From positions 1 to 22,074 of the forward strand of contig DASXAP010000255.1 of NCBI GenBank assembly GCA_036406655.1: a DNA stretch of 22,074 nucleotides. Direction: 5' to 3'. The notes under the pieces were generated by a model that was given only the letters and a program-made list of their open reading frames with translations, did not search any database and was not told the origin of the DNA. The position numbers and the translations under genes were made by a program. Each line of letters opens with the position of its first letter. Position 1 is the stretch's first letter. The DNA is from VAZQ01 sp036406655 (GTDB lineage Bacteria; Pseudomonadota; Alphaproteobacteria; Rhizobiales; Xanthobacteraceae). Positions 7,873 through 16,708 of the stretch are shown here, piece by piece.

Positions 7873-8196
7873 TCCGGGGCGCGGCGGCGCCGGCGCGCGA
7901 CCCCGCTCGCTGCTGCCGCTCCGCCCGGTGCTGCGGGGTCGGAGCGCAGCGCGCGCTTGGGCGCTTCTGCGCCGCGCAGGGCCGTTGCGCCGCAAGCCTC
8001 GTCCCGCCTCGAGCCCGGCGCATGGCGCCGAGAGGCTTGCATGGTCCGTGAAAAAGTGAACCATGAGCCGGCACGACGCCTGCGACAAGCCAGGGCCGCC
8101 ATTGCACGCGCGCCGCACGCGGTTGCCGCCTCGATTGACGGAGGCGTTCTCAGTGAACAGCTCTGCGGCGCTGAAAGGCCGCGAACGGAGAAGCCA
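7873..8196. other. intergenic region / leader of the ABC operon
   Basis: This 324-nt spacer lies between the L,D-transpeptidase gene and the ABC substrate-binding gene. Its main content is a nested inverted repeat (7992-8040, annotated separately) followed by a further 6-bp repeat (8040-8045/8060-8065). A weak third hairpin (CGCCTC 8127-8132 with GAGGCG 8141-8146) is also present. The open frame that runs into the binding-protein gene from 7957 is not protein-like before residue 81. I see no independent gene. Confidence 0.4.
7992..8065. repeat. nested inverted repeats (structured leader or REP-like element)
   Basis: An outer perfect 9-bp inverted repeat, GCAAGCCTC (7992-8000) and GAGGCTTGC (8032-8040), encloses an inner perfect 6-bp repeat, CGGCGC (8016-8021) and GCGCCG (8025-8030), with a 3-nt loop. 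The left side has a 15-nt bulge and the right side one unpaired base. Directly adjoining is CATGGT (8040-8045) with ACCATG (8060-8065) around an A-rich loop. It could be a 5' leader structure of the ABC operon, a terminator for the upstream gene, or a copy of a dispersed palindromic repeat. The sequence alone cannot tell these apart. Confidence 0.45.
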
Positions 8197-9210
8197 ATGC
8201 TGTGCACCGTGAGGCTCCCGATGCTCTCGGTCGGACTGGCACTCGGTCTGGCAGGTCCCGCAATCGCCCAGGCGCCGATAGCGTTGCGCGTCACCATCCC
8301 GGTGATCGGGATGAATTTCCTGCCGCTCTTTGTCGCAGCGGACAAAGGCATGTTCGCCAGAGAGGGGTTCAACGTCGAGATCGTCTCGACCTCCGGCGAC
8401 GGTCCCGACGTTGACGCGCTGATCGCCGGCAGCGTGCAGTTCACGATCTCGACGCCGAACCGTCTCCTGACCAGCTACGAGCAGGGCAAGCCGCTGTTGG
8501 CGATCATGAACATGGCAAATCGCAATGCGATCGACTGCGTGATGAACAAGGACGCGGCGGCGCGGGTCGGGATCGACGCGAGCACGCCGCTCGATCAGAA
8601 GCTCAAGGCGCTGAAAGGGCTCAAGGCGGGCGGCACGCGGCCCGGAGCCTTCACCTACCTGGTTCTGGTCGACTACGCCAGGCGCGCAGGACTCGTGCCG
8701 CAGCGGGACGTGCAGATTCTCGGGGTCGGCGGCGGTCCGAGCATGATCGCGGCGCTCGAGAACGGACAGGTGGACGTCGCCTGCAACACGAGCCCGACGA
8801 CCGATCTCATGGTCAAGCGCGGCAAGGCCATCATGTTCACGCACAACTCCGTCGGAAACGATCCGGCTTACGACGACTTCCTGTTCGAGCTGCTCTACGT
8901 GCGGCCGGACTATGCCAGGGCCAATGCGGACAACGTGCGAAAATTCTGCCGCGCGCTGCTCGCCGCGATCGCCGACATCCGCGACACGCCGGCCAAGGAC
9001 CAGCTGCCGCTCCTCCGCAGCCGATTCAGCGGGGTCGAGGACGACATCCTCGTCTCCACCCTCGAGAATTTGAAGCCGATCTTCCGGCGCGACGGCAAGG
9101 TGACGCCGGAATCGCTCGCGAAGGCCTCCAAGTTCCTGATCGACTCCGGAGCGATCAAGAGCGGCGCGCCCTGGGAGGCGATCGCCAGCTACGACTATCT
9201 CCCGAACTGA
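8197..9210 (+). CDS. ABC transporter periplasmic substrate-binding protein (NMT1/SsuA-TauA-like)
   Basis: A 337-aa type II binding protein that would capture a small organic solute in the periplasm for the ATPase and permease encoded downstream. The signal peptide is residues 1-24, cleaved after AIA. The mature N-terminus (VTIPVIGMNFLPLFVAADKGMFAREGFNVEIV) is the standard opening of the NMT1/THI5-like, sulfonate/taurine/nitrate-type family. Next comes ALIAGSVQFTIST and a central GGG-P-SMIAALENGQVDVA segment, both typical of the second lobe. The start at 8197 is set by the signal peptide and by GGAG 6 nt upstream. The ligand is not deducible; aromatic acids, sulfonates and pyrimidines are all known for this family. 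The stop TGA overlaps an ATG of the next frame, but the next gene more likely starts at 9240. Confidence 0.9.
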   Translation: MLCTVRLPMLSVGLALGLAGPAIAQAPIALRVTIPVIGMNFLPLFVAADKGMFAREGFNVEIVSTSGDGPDVDALIAGSVQFTISTPNRLLTSYEQGKPLLAIMNMANRNAIDCVMNKDAAARVGIDASTPLDQKLKALKGLKAGGTRPGAFTYLVLVDYARRAGLVPQRDVQILGVGGGPSMIAALENGQVDVACNTSPTTDLMVKRGKAIMFTHNSVGNDPAYDDFLFELLYVRPDYARANADNVRKFCRALLAAIADIRDTPAKDQLPLLRSRFSGVEDDILVSTLENLKPIFRRDGKVTPESLAKASKFLIDSGAIKSGAPWEAIASYDYLPN

Positions 9211-9228
9211 TGCAGGGATGCATCCTCC

Positions 9229-9234
9229 AGGAGG
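9229..9234 (+). promoter_or_regulatory. Shine-Dalgarno deciding the RidA-family start
   Basis: AGGAGG lies 5 nt before ATG 9240. This supports that start over the in-frame ATG at 9210, which would overlap the preceding stop and has no comparable site. Confidence 0.7.
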
Positions 9235-9239
9235 CCGCG

Positions 9240-9650
9240 ATGCCGATCAACCGTCGCAACATCCAGCCCGCGGCCCTGCACCAGCGCCGGGTCGACAACC
9301 GGGTGCTGTACTCGCACGTCGTGAGCGTGGAGCCGCGCCGGCTCATCTTCGTCTCGGGTCAGCTCGCCCGCGACAAGGACGGACGGATCGTCGGCATCGG
9401 CGACATGCGGGTGCAGTTGCGGCAGACGCTGGAGAACATCAAGGCGGCGCTGGAGGCGGCGGGCGCCAGCCTTGCCGACCTCGTCCGCACCAATACCTAC
9501 GTCACCGACATCGACGAGTATTTCAGGCACACCGACGTCCGGATGGAATACTTCAGCCACGCCATGCCGACGAGCACCACGGTCGAGGTGCGGCGGCTGT
9601 CGCAGCCCGAGCTGATGGTGGAGGTGGACGCGATCGCGGCGGTCGGATGA
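9240..9650 (+). CDS. RidA/YjgF/YER057c/UK114 family protein, apparently lacking the catalytic arginine
   Basis: A 136-aa protein of the small trimeric RidA superfamily. Recognisable segments are FVSGQLARDKDG (37-48), QLRQTLENIKAALEAAGASLADLVRTNTYVTD (59-90), and the C-terminal TTVEVRRL-to-VEVDAIAAV strand pair. Classical RidA enzymes hydrolyse reactive 2-aminoacrylate and related imines using an arginine in the motif PARxxVEV (Arg105 in E. coli). Here the aligned run is PTSTTVEV (110-117), with Ser112 at the arginine position, so classical imine deaminase activity is doubtful. Arg-less Rid subfamilies are known and generally lack that activity. The gene lies between the binding protein and ATPase of an ABC importer, suggesting a role in handling the imported compound or a metabolite of it. 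Confidence 0.87.
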   Translation: MPINRRNIQPAALHQRRVDNRVLYSHVVSVEPRRLIFVSGQLARDKDGRIVGIGDMRVQLRQTLENIKAALEAAGASLADLVRTNTYVTDIDEYFRHTDVRMEYFSHAMPTSTTVEVRRLSQPELMVEVDAIAAVG

Positions 9651-9675
9651 CGGCTCCGGCTGCGCGAAGTGACGC

Positions 9676-10458
9676 ATGCTCAGGCTGAAGAACATCAGCA
9701 AGCGCTTCCTGGCGCGCGAGCGCGTCATCACCGCCGTCGAGCAAATCTCGCTCGACGTCGCAAGCGGCGAGCTCCTGACCCTGGTAGGTCCCAGTGGGTG
9801 CGGAAAGTCGACCATATTGAACATCGCCTCGGGACTGATGCGCCCCACCGAAGGCTCGGTCGAGCTCGATGGTCGCCCGATCGCCGGCGTGACGCGGGAT
9901 ATCGGCTATGTCACCCAGCAACCGAACCTGATGCCGTGGCGGACGCTGATCGACAATGTCTCGTTTCCCCTCCAGGTCGCCGGCGTCGTCAGATCCGAGC
10001 GGCATGATCGCGCCGCCAAGCTGATCGCGATGGTCGGGCTGGCCGGGTTCGAGAGGTCCTATCCCCACGAGCTCTCAGGAGGCATGCGCCAGCGCGCCAA
10101 CATCATCCGGACGCTCATCTACGCGCCCAAGGTCATGCTGATGGACGAGCCGTTCGGGCCACTCGATGCACAGACGCGCGTCATCCTGCAGGACCAGCTC
10201 CTCGATATCTGGACCCGAACCGGCGTAACCATCGTCTTCATCACCCACGACCTGTCCGAGGCGATCGGACTCGGTGATAGGGTCGCGCTGATGAGCGCGA
10301 GGCCTGGCCGGATAATCAGGATCGACCAGGTCGGCATATCCCGCCCGCGTGACGTCTTCCATATGCACGACAGCGGTGACTTCCGCGCGCTGTACGACAC
10401 CATCTGGGCGGAGCTCGAGCGGCAGGTGCGGGAGCCGGGGACGAGCGCAGCGGCATGA
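9676..10458 (+). CDS. ABC transporter ATP-binding protein (SsuB/TauB-like)
   Basis: This 260-aa nucleotide-binding subunit energises import. All core motifs are present: Walker A GPSGCGKST (38-46), Q-loop Gln81 in TQQPNLMPW, ABC signature LSGGM (133-137), Walker B VMLMDEP with Asp157-Glu158, and H-loop His191 in FITHD. The Q-loop context and the segment SEAIGLGDRVALMSARPGRI are characteristic of nitrate/sulfonate/taurine-type importers. The gene begins 25 nt after the RidA-family stop. Its last codons overlap the permease start (ATGA at 10455-10458), which indicates translational coupling. The Shine-Dalgarno is weak. Confidence 0.95.
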   Translation: MLRLKNISKRFLARERVITAVEQISLDVASGELLTLVGPSGCGKSTILNIASGLMRPTEGSVELDGRPIAGVTRDIGYVTQQPNLMPWRTLIDNVSFPLQVAGVVRSERHDRAAKLIAMVGLAGFERSYPHELSGGMRQRANIIRTLIYAPKVMLMDEPFGPLDAQTRVILQDQLLDIWTRTGVTIVFITHDLSEAIGLGDRVALMSARPGRIIRIDQVGISRPRDVFHMHDSGDFRALYDTIWAELERQVREPGTSAAA

Positions 10459-11294
10459 CGGGGGAAGCCAAAAGGGCGCCCGGCAGCGAGCTGCAGAGGG
10501 ATCGGCGGGCCAGACAGCAGTATCGCCGTCGCGTCGTGCTCGTTCAGCTCGCGCTGATCGCCAGCGTCCTCCTGGCCTGGCATTTCGCGAGCGGGCCGCT
10601 GCTCGATCCTTTTTTTGTCGGCAGTCCTCTCGGCACCGCGACGATTCTGGTCAACGACCTGGCCGACCCGCGGTTCTGGAATGACCTGCGGGTGACCGGC
10701 ACCGAGATGGGCCTGGGATATCTGCTGGGCGGGCTGAGCGGCATCGCGCTCGGCATGCTGTTTGCCCGCTGGAAGCTCCTGGCGGACGTCTTCGATCCCT
10801 TCTTTTCCGGGCTGAACAGCCTCCCGCGCATCGCTTTGGCACCGCTCCTGGTGGTGTGGTTCGGAATCGACATCGCCTCCAAGGTGGTGCTGGCGGCGAC
10901 GCTGGTATTCTTCCTGACGTTCCTCACGACGCTGACCGGGATCCGCAATGTCGACACCGCGCTGATCGACGTTGCGCGGCTGGTCGGCGCGAGCGAGCGG
11001 CAGATCTTCCGCTACGTCATGCTGCCGGGTGCAGCCGCCTGGGTGATCAGCGGATTGAAGATGAGCTTGCCCTACGCCCTGATCGGCGTCATCGTTGGAG
11101 AATTCCTGATCGCCTCGAGCGGGCTCGGCTATCGACTCAACTATTACAGCACCTCATACAACACCAACGGGTCTTTCGCGATGCTGCTGGTCATGATGGC
11201 GCTGATGATGGTCCTGAACGGGTTGATGGGCCTGGTGGAGCGTCGTGTGCTGCGATGGCGCGAGCAAACGGCAGCCGTGATACAACCCTATTGA
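10455..11294 (+). CDS. ABC transporter permease (SsuC/TauC-like, BPD_transp_1)
   Basis: A 279-aa inner-membrane permease subunit with about six hydrophobic segments, from LIASVLLAWHFA near the N-terminus to FAMLLVMMALMMVLNGLMG near the C-terminus. The cytoplasmic coupling loop contains the EAA-like sequence DVARLVGASERQIFRYVMLPGAA, which docks on the ATPase. The start codon lies within the ATGA overlap with the ATPase gene, so subunit stoichiometry is probably set by coupled translation. Only one permease is encoded, consistent with a homodimer. The 3' end overlaps the likely start of the next gene. Confidence 0.95.
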   Translation: MTGEAKRAPGSELQRDRRARQQYRRRVVLVQLALIASVLLAWHFASGPLLDPFFVGSPLGTATILVNDLADPRFWNDLRVTGTEMGLGYLLGGLSGIALGMLFARWKLLADVFDPFFSGLNSLPRIALAPLLVVWFGIDIASKVVLAATLVFFLTFLTTLTGIRNVDTALIDVARLVGASERQIFRYVMLPGAAAWVISGLKMSLPYALIGVIVGEFLIASSGLGYRLNYYSTSYNTNGSFAMLLVMMALMMVLNGLMGLVERRVLRWREQTAAVIQPY

Positions 11295-12787
11295 GCGGTC
11301 GCTCACCATGCGCAACCAGCCCGGTCGCACATGGGCCGGCGCCGCACCGCGCTGAGCATCGATCGCTCACGCTGAGCACCCGACCACAGTGGGCAGCAGC
11401 GATCGCCGTGGGCTTCGCTGCCGTCCTGTCGCCCGCCGTCTGGAACGGCTTCCCGCTGGTCTTCGCCGACACCGGCGGATACCTGGAGCGCTGGTCCGAG
11501 CGCAGCCTGGACATCGGCCGCTCGGCGCTCTACGGCGCGTTCCTCGCGGCCGGGGTTCCGTTGCGGTTCTGGCCGAATGTCGCGGTTCAGGCGGCACTCA
11601 CCGTCTGGATCGTCGCGCTCGTGCTGAGAGTGAACGGCCTCGGCGGCAGGCCGGTTCTTCTTGGCTCGGTGATGGTCGGCTTATCCGCCCTGACGAGCCT
11701 GCCCTGGTATGTCGGGCAGCTGATGCCGGACATCTTCCTGCCGCTCGCGGTGCTGGCGATCTATCTGCTCGCCTTGCCGCGCCAAGCGTTGACGCGCCGG
11801 GAGATCGCGGGGCTCATCGCCGTGGTCGGGATTGCGATAGCCTTGCACATGAGCATCCTCGCACTCTCGCTCGTGCTGACGCTTGCCCTGGGGCTGCTCA
11901 AGCCCGTCGCGGCGCGCCTGCGAATTGCCGCGCCGCGGCTTGCATGGCCCGCCGCCTCCCTCGTCGCGGGGCTGCTTCTCGCCCCGGTTGCGAACCTCGC
12001 CATCACCGGAACATTCGCCCTCACGCCGGGAGGCACGACGTTTCTCTTCGGCCGGCTGGTGCAGGACGGCATCGTCGCCGAATATCTCGCCGATCATTGC
12101 CCCGACCGGACGCTCCGGCTGTGCCAATACCGCAACCGGCTGCCGACGGCGGCGGACGACTGGCTGTGGAGCTACCAGAGTCCGCTGCACCGGCTGGGCT
12201 GGTGGCGCGCCTTCGAGCCGGAAGCCGGCCGGATCATCCGCGAGAGCCTCGCCGAACATCCGGGGCGGCACCTGCTCGCCGCCGGCGCCGGCTCGGTCCG
12301 GCAGCTCGGCCGCTTCAAGACCGGCGAGGGAATGGGCTCGGCCGACAACTGGCACGCGGAGTCGGTTCTCCTGAGGACGGCCCCGGGCGCCGTCGCGCCG
12401 TTTCGCGCTTCGCGTCAGCAGAACGACGAGCTCGATTTCACCCTGATCAACATCGTCCAGGTCCCGCTCGCCTGCCTCGCCATGGCGGCTCTGGTCCTCT
12501 TCGCCGCCCGGCGGTGGCCCCCAGGCGCTCGACCGGCGGGATGGCTCGCAGCGACCTGCTTGATTGCGCTCTTCGCCAATGCCGCGATTTGCGGCGTCTT
12601 CTCCAATCCGAACGACCGCTATCAGAGCCGGATCGTCTGGCTCGCGCCGTTCGCCGTCATGATCGCGCTCCTCGTGCGGGCGCGTGCGGGCACGCCGGCG
12701 CTTTCACTCCGAACCGGTATCGGCCATAGCCCGGACCGAGCAGCCAGCGCGAGCATGACGGGTGAAGCCGAGCGCAATCGGCAATAA
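11255..12787 (+). CDS. polytopic inner-membrane protein of unknown function
   Basis: About 510 aa, with roughly nine to eleven hydrophobic helices in two groups. The first group spans WAAAIAVGFAAVLSP to LLLAPVANLAITG. A hydrophilic, Trp-rich stretch of around 150 residues follows (containing DDWLWSYQSPLHRLGWW), and three more helices close the protein. The loop after helix 1 holds FADTGGYLERW; an acidic residue there resembles GT-C glycosyltransferases, but this is only suggestive, and I do not recognise a named family. The start is uncertain: ATG 11255 overlaps the permease by 40 nt, while TTG 11291 (498 aa) overlaps its stop as TTGA. The frame stays open upstream to 10856, but there it is out of frame with the permease and meaningless. 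Tight linkage suggests co-transcription with the ABC operon. Confidence 0.75.
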   Translation: MARANGSRDTTLLSGRSPCATSPVAHGPAPHRAEHRSLTLSTRPQWAAAIAVGFAAVLSPAVWNGFPLVFADTGGYLERWSERSLDIGRSALYGAFLAAGVPLRFWPNVAVQAALTVWIVALVLRVNGLGGRPVLLGSVMVGLSALTSLPWYVGQLMPDIFLPLAVLAIYLLALPRQALTRREIAGLIAVVGIAIALHMSILALSLVLTLALGLLKPVAARLRIAAPRLAWPAASLVAGLLLAPVANLAITGTFALTPGGTTFLFGRLVQDGIVAEYLADHCPDRTLRLCQYRNRLPTAADDWLWSYQSPLHRLGWWRAFEPEAGRIIRESLAEHPGRHLLAAGAGSVRQLGRFKTGEGMGSADNWHAESVLLRTAPGAVAPFRASRQQNDELDFTLINIVQVPLACLAMAALVLFAARRWPPGARPAGWLAATCLIALFANAAICGVFSNPNDRYQSRIVWLAPFAVMIALLVRARAGTPALSLRTGIGHSPDRAASASMTGEAERNRQ

Positions 12788-12810
12788 CGTCATGAGAGCA
12801 GGTGCAGTCC

Positions 12811-12835
12811 CCGCGCGAAGCGGCGACACGCGCGG
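12811..12835. terminator. candidate bidirectional terminator hairpin
   Basis: A perfect 7-bp GC-rich stem CCGCGCG/CGCGCGG with an 11-nt loop sits in the 77-nt gap between the convergent membrane-protein and hypothetical genes. It lacks a T-tract on either strand. The placement fits a shared transcription end. Confidence 0.35.
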
Positions 12836-12864
12836 CGTGACGTTCAACCTGATCTCGGGCCGCT

Positions 12865-13290
12865 CTACGCCTGGCGATTCAAGCTGTGCTTGATCTCCTG
12901 CCAGGCCGGGCTCGGGGCGTCCTTCGCCGCTCTTGCCTCCCCGAGCTCGAGAAGCCTGCGACGGATCTCCGCGAGCACGCCCTCGATGGCGTGCGGGTTG
13001 GCAATCGGCTCGCTGCTCCTGCGTCTCTCCTCCTGCAGCTCGGCGATGATCGCGTGCTCGGCCTTGAGCAGGGCGCGCAGGTCGGCCCGCCGGTGGTTCT
13101 TGGCGCCGGAATGCTCGGCTTGGGACGCGGGCTCGGCGGCGAGAAACTCCGCCACCTGGTCGAGCGTCGCACCGGCGAGGGCACAGGTGGCGAGCGCGAA
13201 GGTGTCGCCGGTGCGGATGAGCGAGAGCCCCTTCAGCCTCGCGGCGTAGCGCAGCGCTTCCTCGCGCTCGTCGAGCTCCTGGTTTGGCAT
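12865..13290 (-). CDS. hypothetical protein, helical
   Basis: A 141-aa soluble protein with no signal peptide and no family I recognise. Residues 1-45 contain EALRYAARLKGLSLIRTGDTFALATCALAGATLDQVAEFL. The remainder is rich in Glu, Arg, Ala and Leu and is probably helical or coiled-coil (ALLKAEHAIIAELQEERRR; IEGVLAEIRRRLLELGEAR). The start at 13290 was chosen because AGGAG lies 6 nt upstream (13297-13301 on the complement). An in-frame ATG at 13311 would add seven residues. Amino-acid composition is plausible for a real gene, whereas opposite-strand frames are shadow-like. The gene converges on the membrane-protein gene and has its own promoter region in the gap to its right. Confidence 0.6.
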   Translation of the reverse strand: MPNQELDEREEALRYAARLKGLSLIRTGDTFALATCALAGATLDQVAEFLAAEPASQAEHSGAKNHRRADLRALLKAEHAIIAELQEERRRSSEPIANPHAIEGVLAEIRRRLLELGEARAAKDAPSPAWQEIKHSLNRQA

Positions 13291-13811
13291 CTGTCGCTCC
13301 TGTTCGCACATCGAGCGGGTTCGACCTGGATGAGATCGCTGTCGCAGCCAATCACGCGCGAAGGAGTCTTAGCTGCCGGTCGTTAACGCCGTATGCACCA
13401 AGAGGCGGCAGGAGGAAAGGCCGGCATCTTTCGCGTCGCCGATGCGATGCAAGAGCGGTAATGGAGCACGTCCGGGCGGTAAGCTGGAACCTCGCCGGTA
13501 AATTCAGACCGACACCGAGCGAGGAATTCCGCACCCGGGCGAGCCTCACCGGAGCTGCGCGGGTGCACGTCCTCGTCGCTGATTCGGCATGCGCAAATGC
13601 GTGTCGCTGACGCGGCTCCGGCCGCTTCGTCGGGGCAGATCGGCATTCCCGCGCCCGCCGAGAGCCTGCCGCTTGCACCGGCGGCGCCGAAAATGACGAC
13701 GCGGCTTGGGTCCGGAGCTGCCGCGGAGTCCGGCTGACTGATGCGCAGCGCTTCGGTATATGTTGCAGCAGGTCCTGGCCAGCAGGCCGCGCAGATGTGA
13801 CAGGGGAGCGA
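13291..13811. other. 521-nt intergenic region, no gene supported
   Basis: This is the divergent spacer between the hypothetical minus-strand gene and the LOG-family gene. The open frames crossing it have shadow-like compositions. One minus-strand frame contains VVIFGAAGASGR, reminiscent of a Rossmann or P-loop opening, but nothing downstream supports a domain. The spacer presumably holds both promoters. AGGGGAG at 13802-13808 is the Shine-Dalgarno of the LOG gene. I see no tRNA-like or repeat structure. Confidence 0.35.
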
Positions 13812-14762
13812 ATGGCCGCCGACCGACACAAAGAGGCGCCGGCTTCCCCGCATCCGGTCGCGCGGCGGGAACCGCTGCCCTGGCAGCAACCCAAGCCCGT
13901 CGACGAAGACCGCGCGGCGGCGGGGTCGGTCGCCGCCATCTGCGCAAGCTCGAGCTACCGCCTGGCCGAGCAGGATCTCGAGTTCATCACTCGCGACGAG
14001 GTCCGCGGCTTGCGGCTGCAGCTCGAGTTCCTCAAGCCCGATCTCGTCCTCGCCGAGCATGGCATCGAGCACACCATCGTCGTCTTCGGCGGCACCCGCA
14101 TCCCGGAGCCGGCGGCCGCGCGGCGTAACGTCGAAGCGTTGCGGGCGGCGCGCGCCGCCGAGCCCGGCAACGCCGAGCTGGCGCGGCGGCTGTCGGCAGC
14201 CGAGCGAATCCTCGCCAAGAGCCACTACTACGACGTCGCGCGGGAGCTCGGCCGTCTGGTCGGTGGGGCCGGCGCCGGTTCGGGCAAGCCCGCCGTCGTG
14301 GTGATGACCGGCGGCGGTCCTGGGTTGATGGAGGCGGCCAATCGCGGAGCTTGCGATGCCGGGGCGAAGTCGGTCGGGCTGAACATCGACTTGCCGCACG
14401 AGCAATATCCGAATCCCTACATCACGCCCGAGCTTTGCTTTCGCTTCCACTATTTCGCGCTGCGCAAGCTGCACCTTCTGCTGCGGGCCAGGGCGCTGGT
14501 GTCCTTCCCCGGCGGTTATGGGACCTTGGACGAGCTGTTCGAGATCCTGACCCTGGTGCAGACCCGCAAGATCACGCCGATCCCGATCGTGCTCGTGGGC
14601 GAGGAATATTGGCGGCGCGCGATCGACATGGATTTCCTGGTCGAGGAGGGCGTGATCGCTCCCGAGGACATCGAGCTGTTCTCCTTTGCGGAGAACGCCC
14701 GCGAAATCTGGGACGGCATCCTTGCGTGGCACGCTGCCCGCGGTCAGCCGCTGCCGACCTGA
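13812..14762 (+). CDS. LOG-family protein (TIGR00730-type nucleotide 5'-monophosphate phosphoribohydrolase-like)
   Basis: A 316-aa Rossmann-fold protein. The family signatures are MTGGGPGLMEAANRGA (from residue 165) and FPGGYGTLDELFE (PGGxGTxxE, Pro233 to Glu241), preceded by the conserved basic stretch LRKLHLLLRA. LOG enzymes hydrolyse nucleoside 5'-monophosphates at the N-glycosidic bond; plant and some bacterial members release cytokinins. The older label 'lysine decarboxylase' for this family is misleading. The first 80 or so residues extend beyond the minimal LOG core, placing it in a longer bacterial subgroup whose substrate I cannot assign. ATG 13812 is favoured over ATG 13797 by the AGGGGAG just upstream. 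A weak hairpin with a T-run follows the gene. Confidence 0.9.
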   Translation: MAADRHKEAPASPHPVARREPLPWQQPKPVDEDRAAAGSVAAICASSSYRLAEQDLEFITRDEVRGLRLQLEFLKPDLVLAEHGIEHTIVVFGGTRIPEPAAARRNVEALRAARAAEPGNAELARRLSAAERILAKSHYYDVARELGRLVGGAGAGSGKPAVVVMTGGGPGLMEAANRGACDAGAKSVGLNIDLPHEQYPNPYITPELCFRFHYFALRKLHLLLRARALVSFPGGYGTLDELFEILTLVQTRKITPIPIVLVGEEYWRRAIDMDFLVEEGVIAPEDIELFSFAENAREIWDGILAWHAARGQPLPT

Positions 14763-14831
14763 AAGGCGGCGCGGGCGCGCCTGCCTCCCGATCGACCGAG
14801 CCCCGCATCGACCCGCGCCGCCCGGCGGCCC

Positions 14832-14850
14832 GAGCGGCAACGGCCGTTTT
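14832..14850 (+). terminator. weak candidate intrinsic terminator
   Basis: A short hairpin with core CGGC/GCCG (14835-14838 and 14843-14846) and a 4-nt loop is followed at once by TTTT. It is about 70 nt downstream of the LOG stop and upstream of groEL. The stem is short, so the call is tentative. Confidence 0.3.
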
Positions 14851-14955
14851 GACGCACATCAATGACCCCCTCCCTCGGGCGCGTCTCTACTGCGCAGGAG
14901 GTCGATCTTCCTCGCGGCGCAGGAGCGTTTTCCCGGTGCGCCGTGCCGTTGAAAC

Positions 14956-14972
14956 ATGCGCGGTGCGCGCAT
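14956..14972. promoter_or_regulatory. perfect palindrome upstream of groEL
   Basis: A perfect 7-bp inverted repeat, ATGCGCG and CGCGCAT, around GTG lies 19 nt before the groEL start codon. It is preceded by GTTGAAA (14948-14954). It does not match the CIRCE operator of HrcA, and a heat-shock sigma-32 promoter cannot be demonstrated. It may be an operator or a 5'-UTR hairpin close to the Shine-Dalgarno. Confidence 0.3.
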
Positions 14973-14991
14973 CAGCCCAGGGAAAGCTTCA

Positions 14992-16614
<1,623 letters not shown>

Positions 16615-16708
16615 CGCGGGTGATCAGCGCCGCGGAACGCGCTATAAGCGGCGCTGAGCCCGCTCGCGATCGCGCGGCGAGGGGGCGGACAGCGCCGGGA
16701 GAGACGTC

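Noticed and set aside
6949..8844. Minus-strand open frame of 631 codons across the L,D-transpeptidase and binding-protein genes
   Set aside because: It spans two well-supported opposite-strand genes and their spacer, and its translation resembles no protein family.
10856..11254. N-terminal extension of the membrane-protein frame upstream of 11255
   Set aside because: It lies entirely within the permease gene in another frame and has low-complexity, non-membrane composition.
13383..13780. Minus-strand frame containing VVIFGAAGASGR, as if starting a dehydrogenase or kinase
   Set aside because: Only this short run looks protein-like; the following residues do not continue any Rossmann or P-loop domain, and the frame runs on antisense through the LOG gene.
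14860..14991. CIRCE operator or sigma-32 heat-shock promoter before groEL
   Set aside because: No TTAGCACTC-N9-GAGTGCTAA-like repeat is present. GTTGAAA at 14948-14954 alone, without a matching -10, is too weak.
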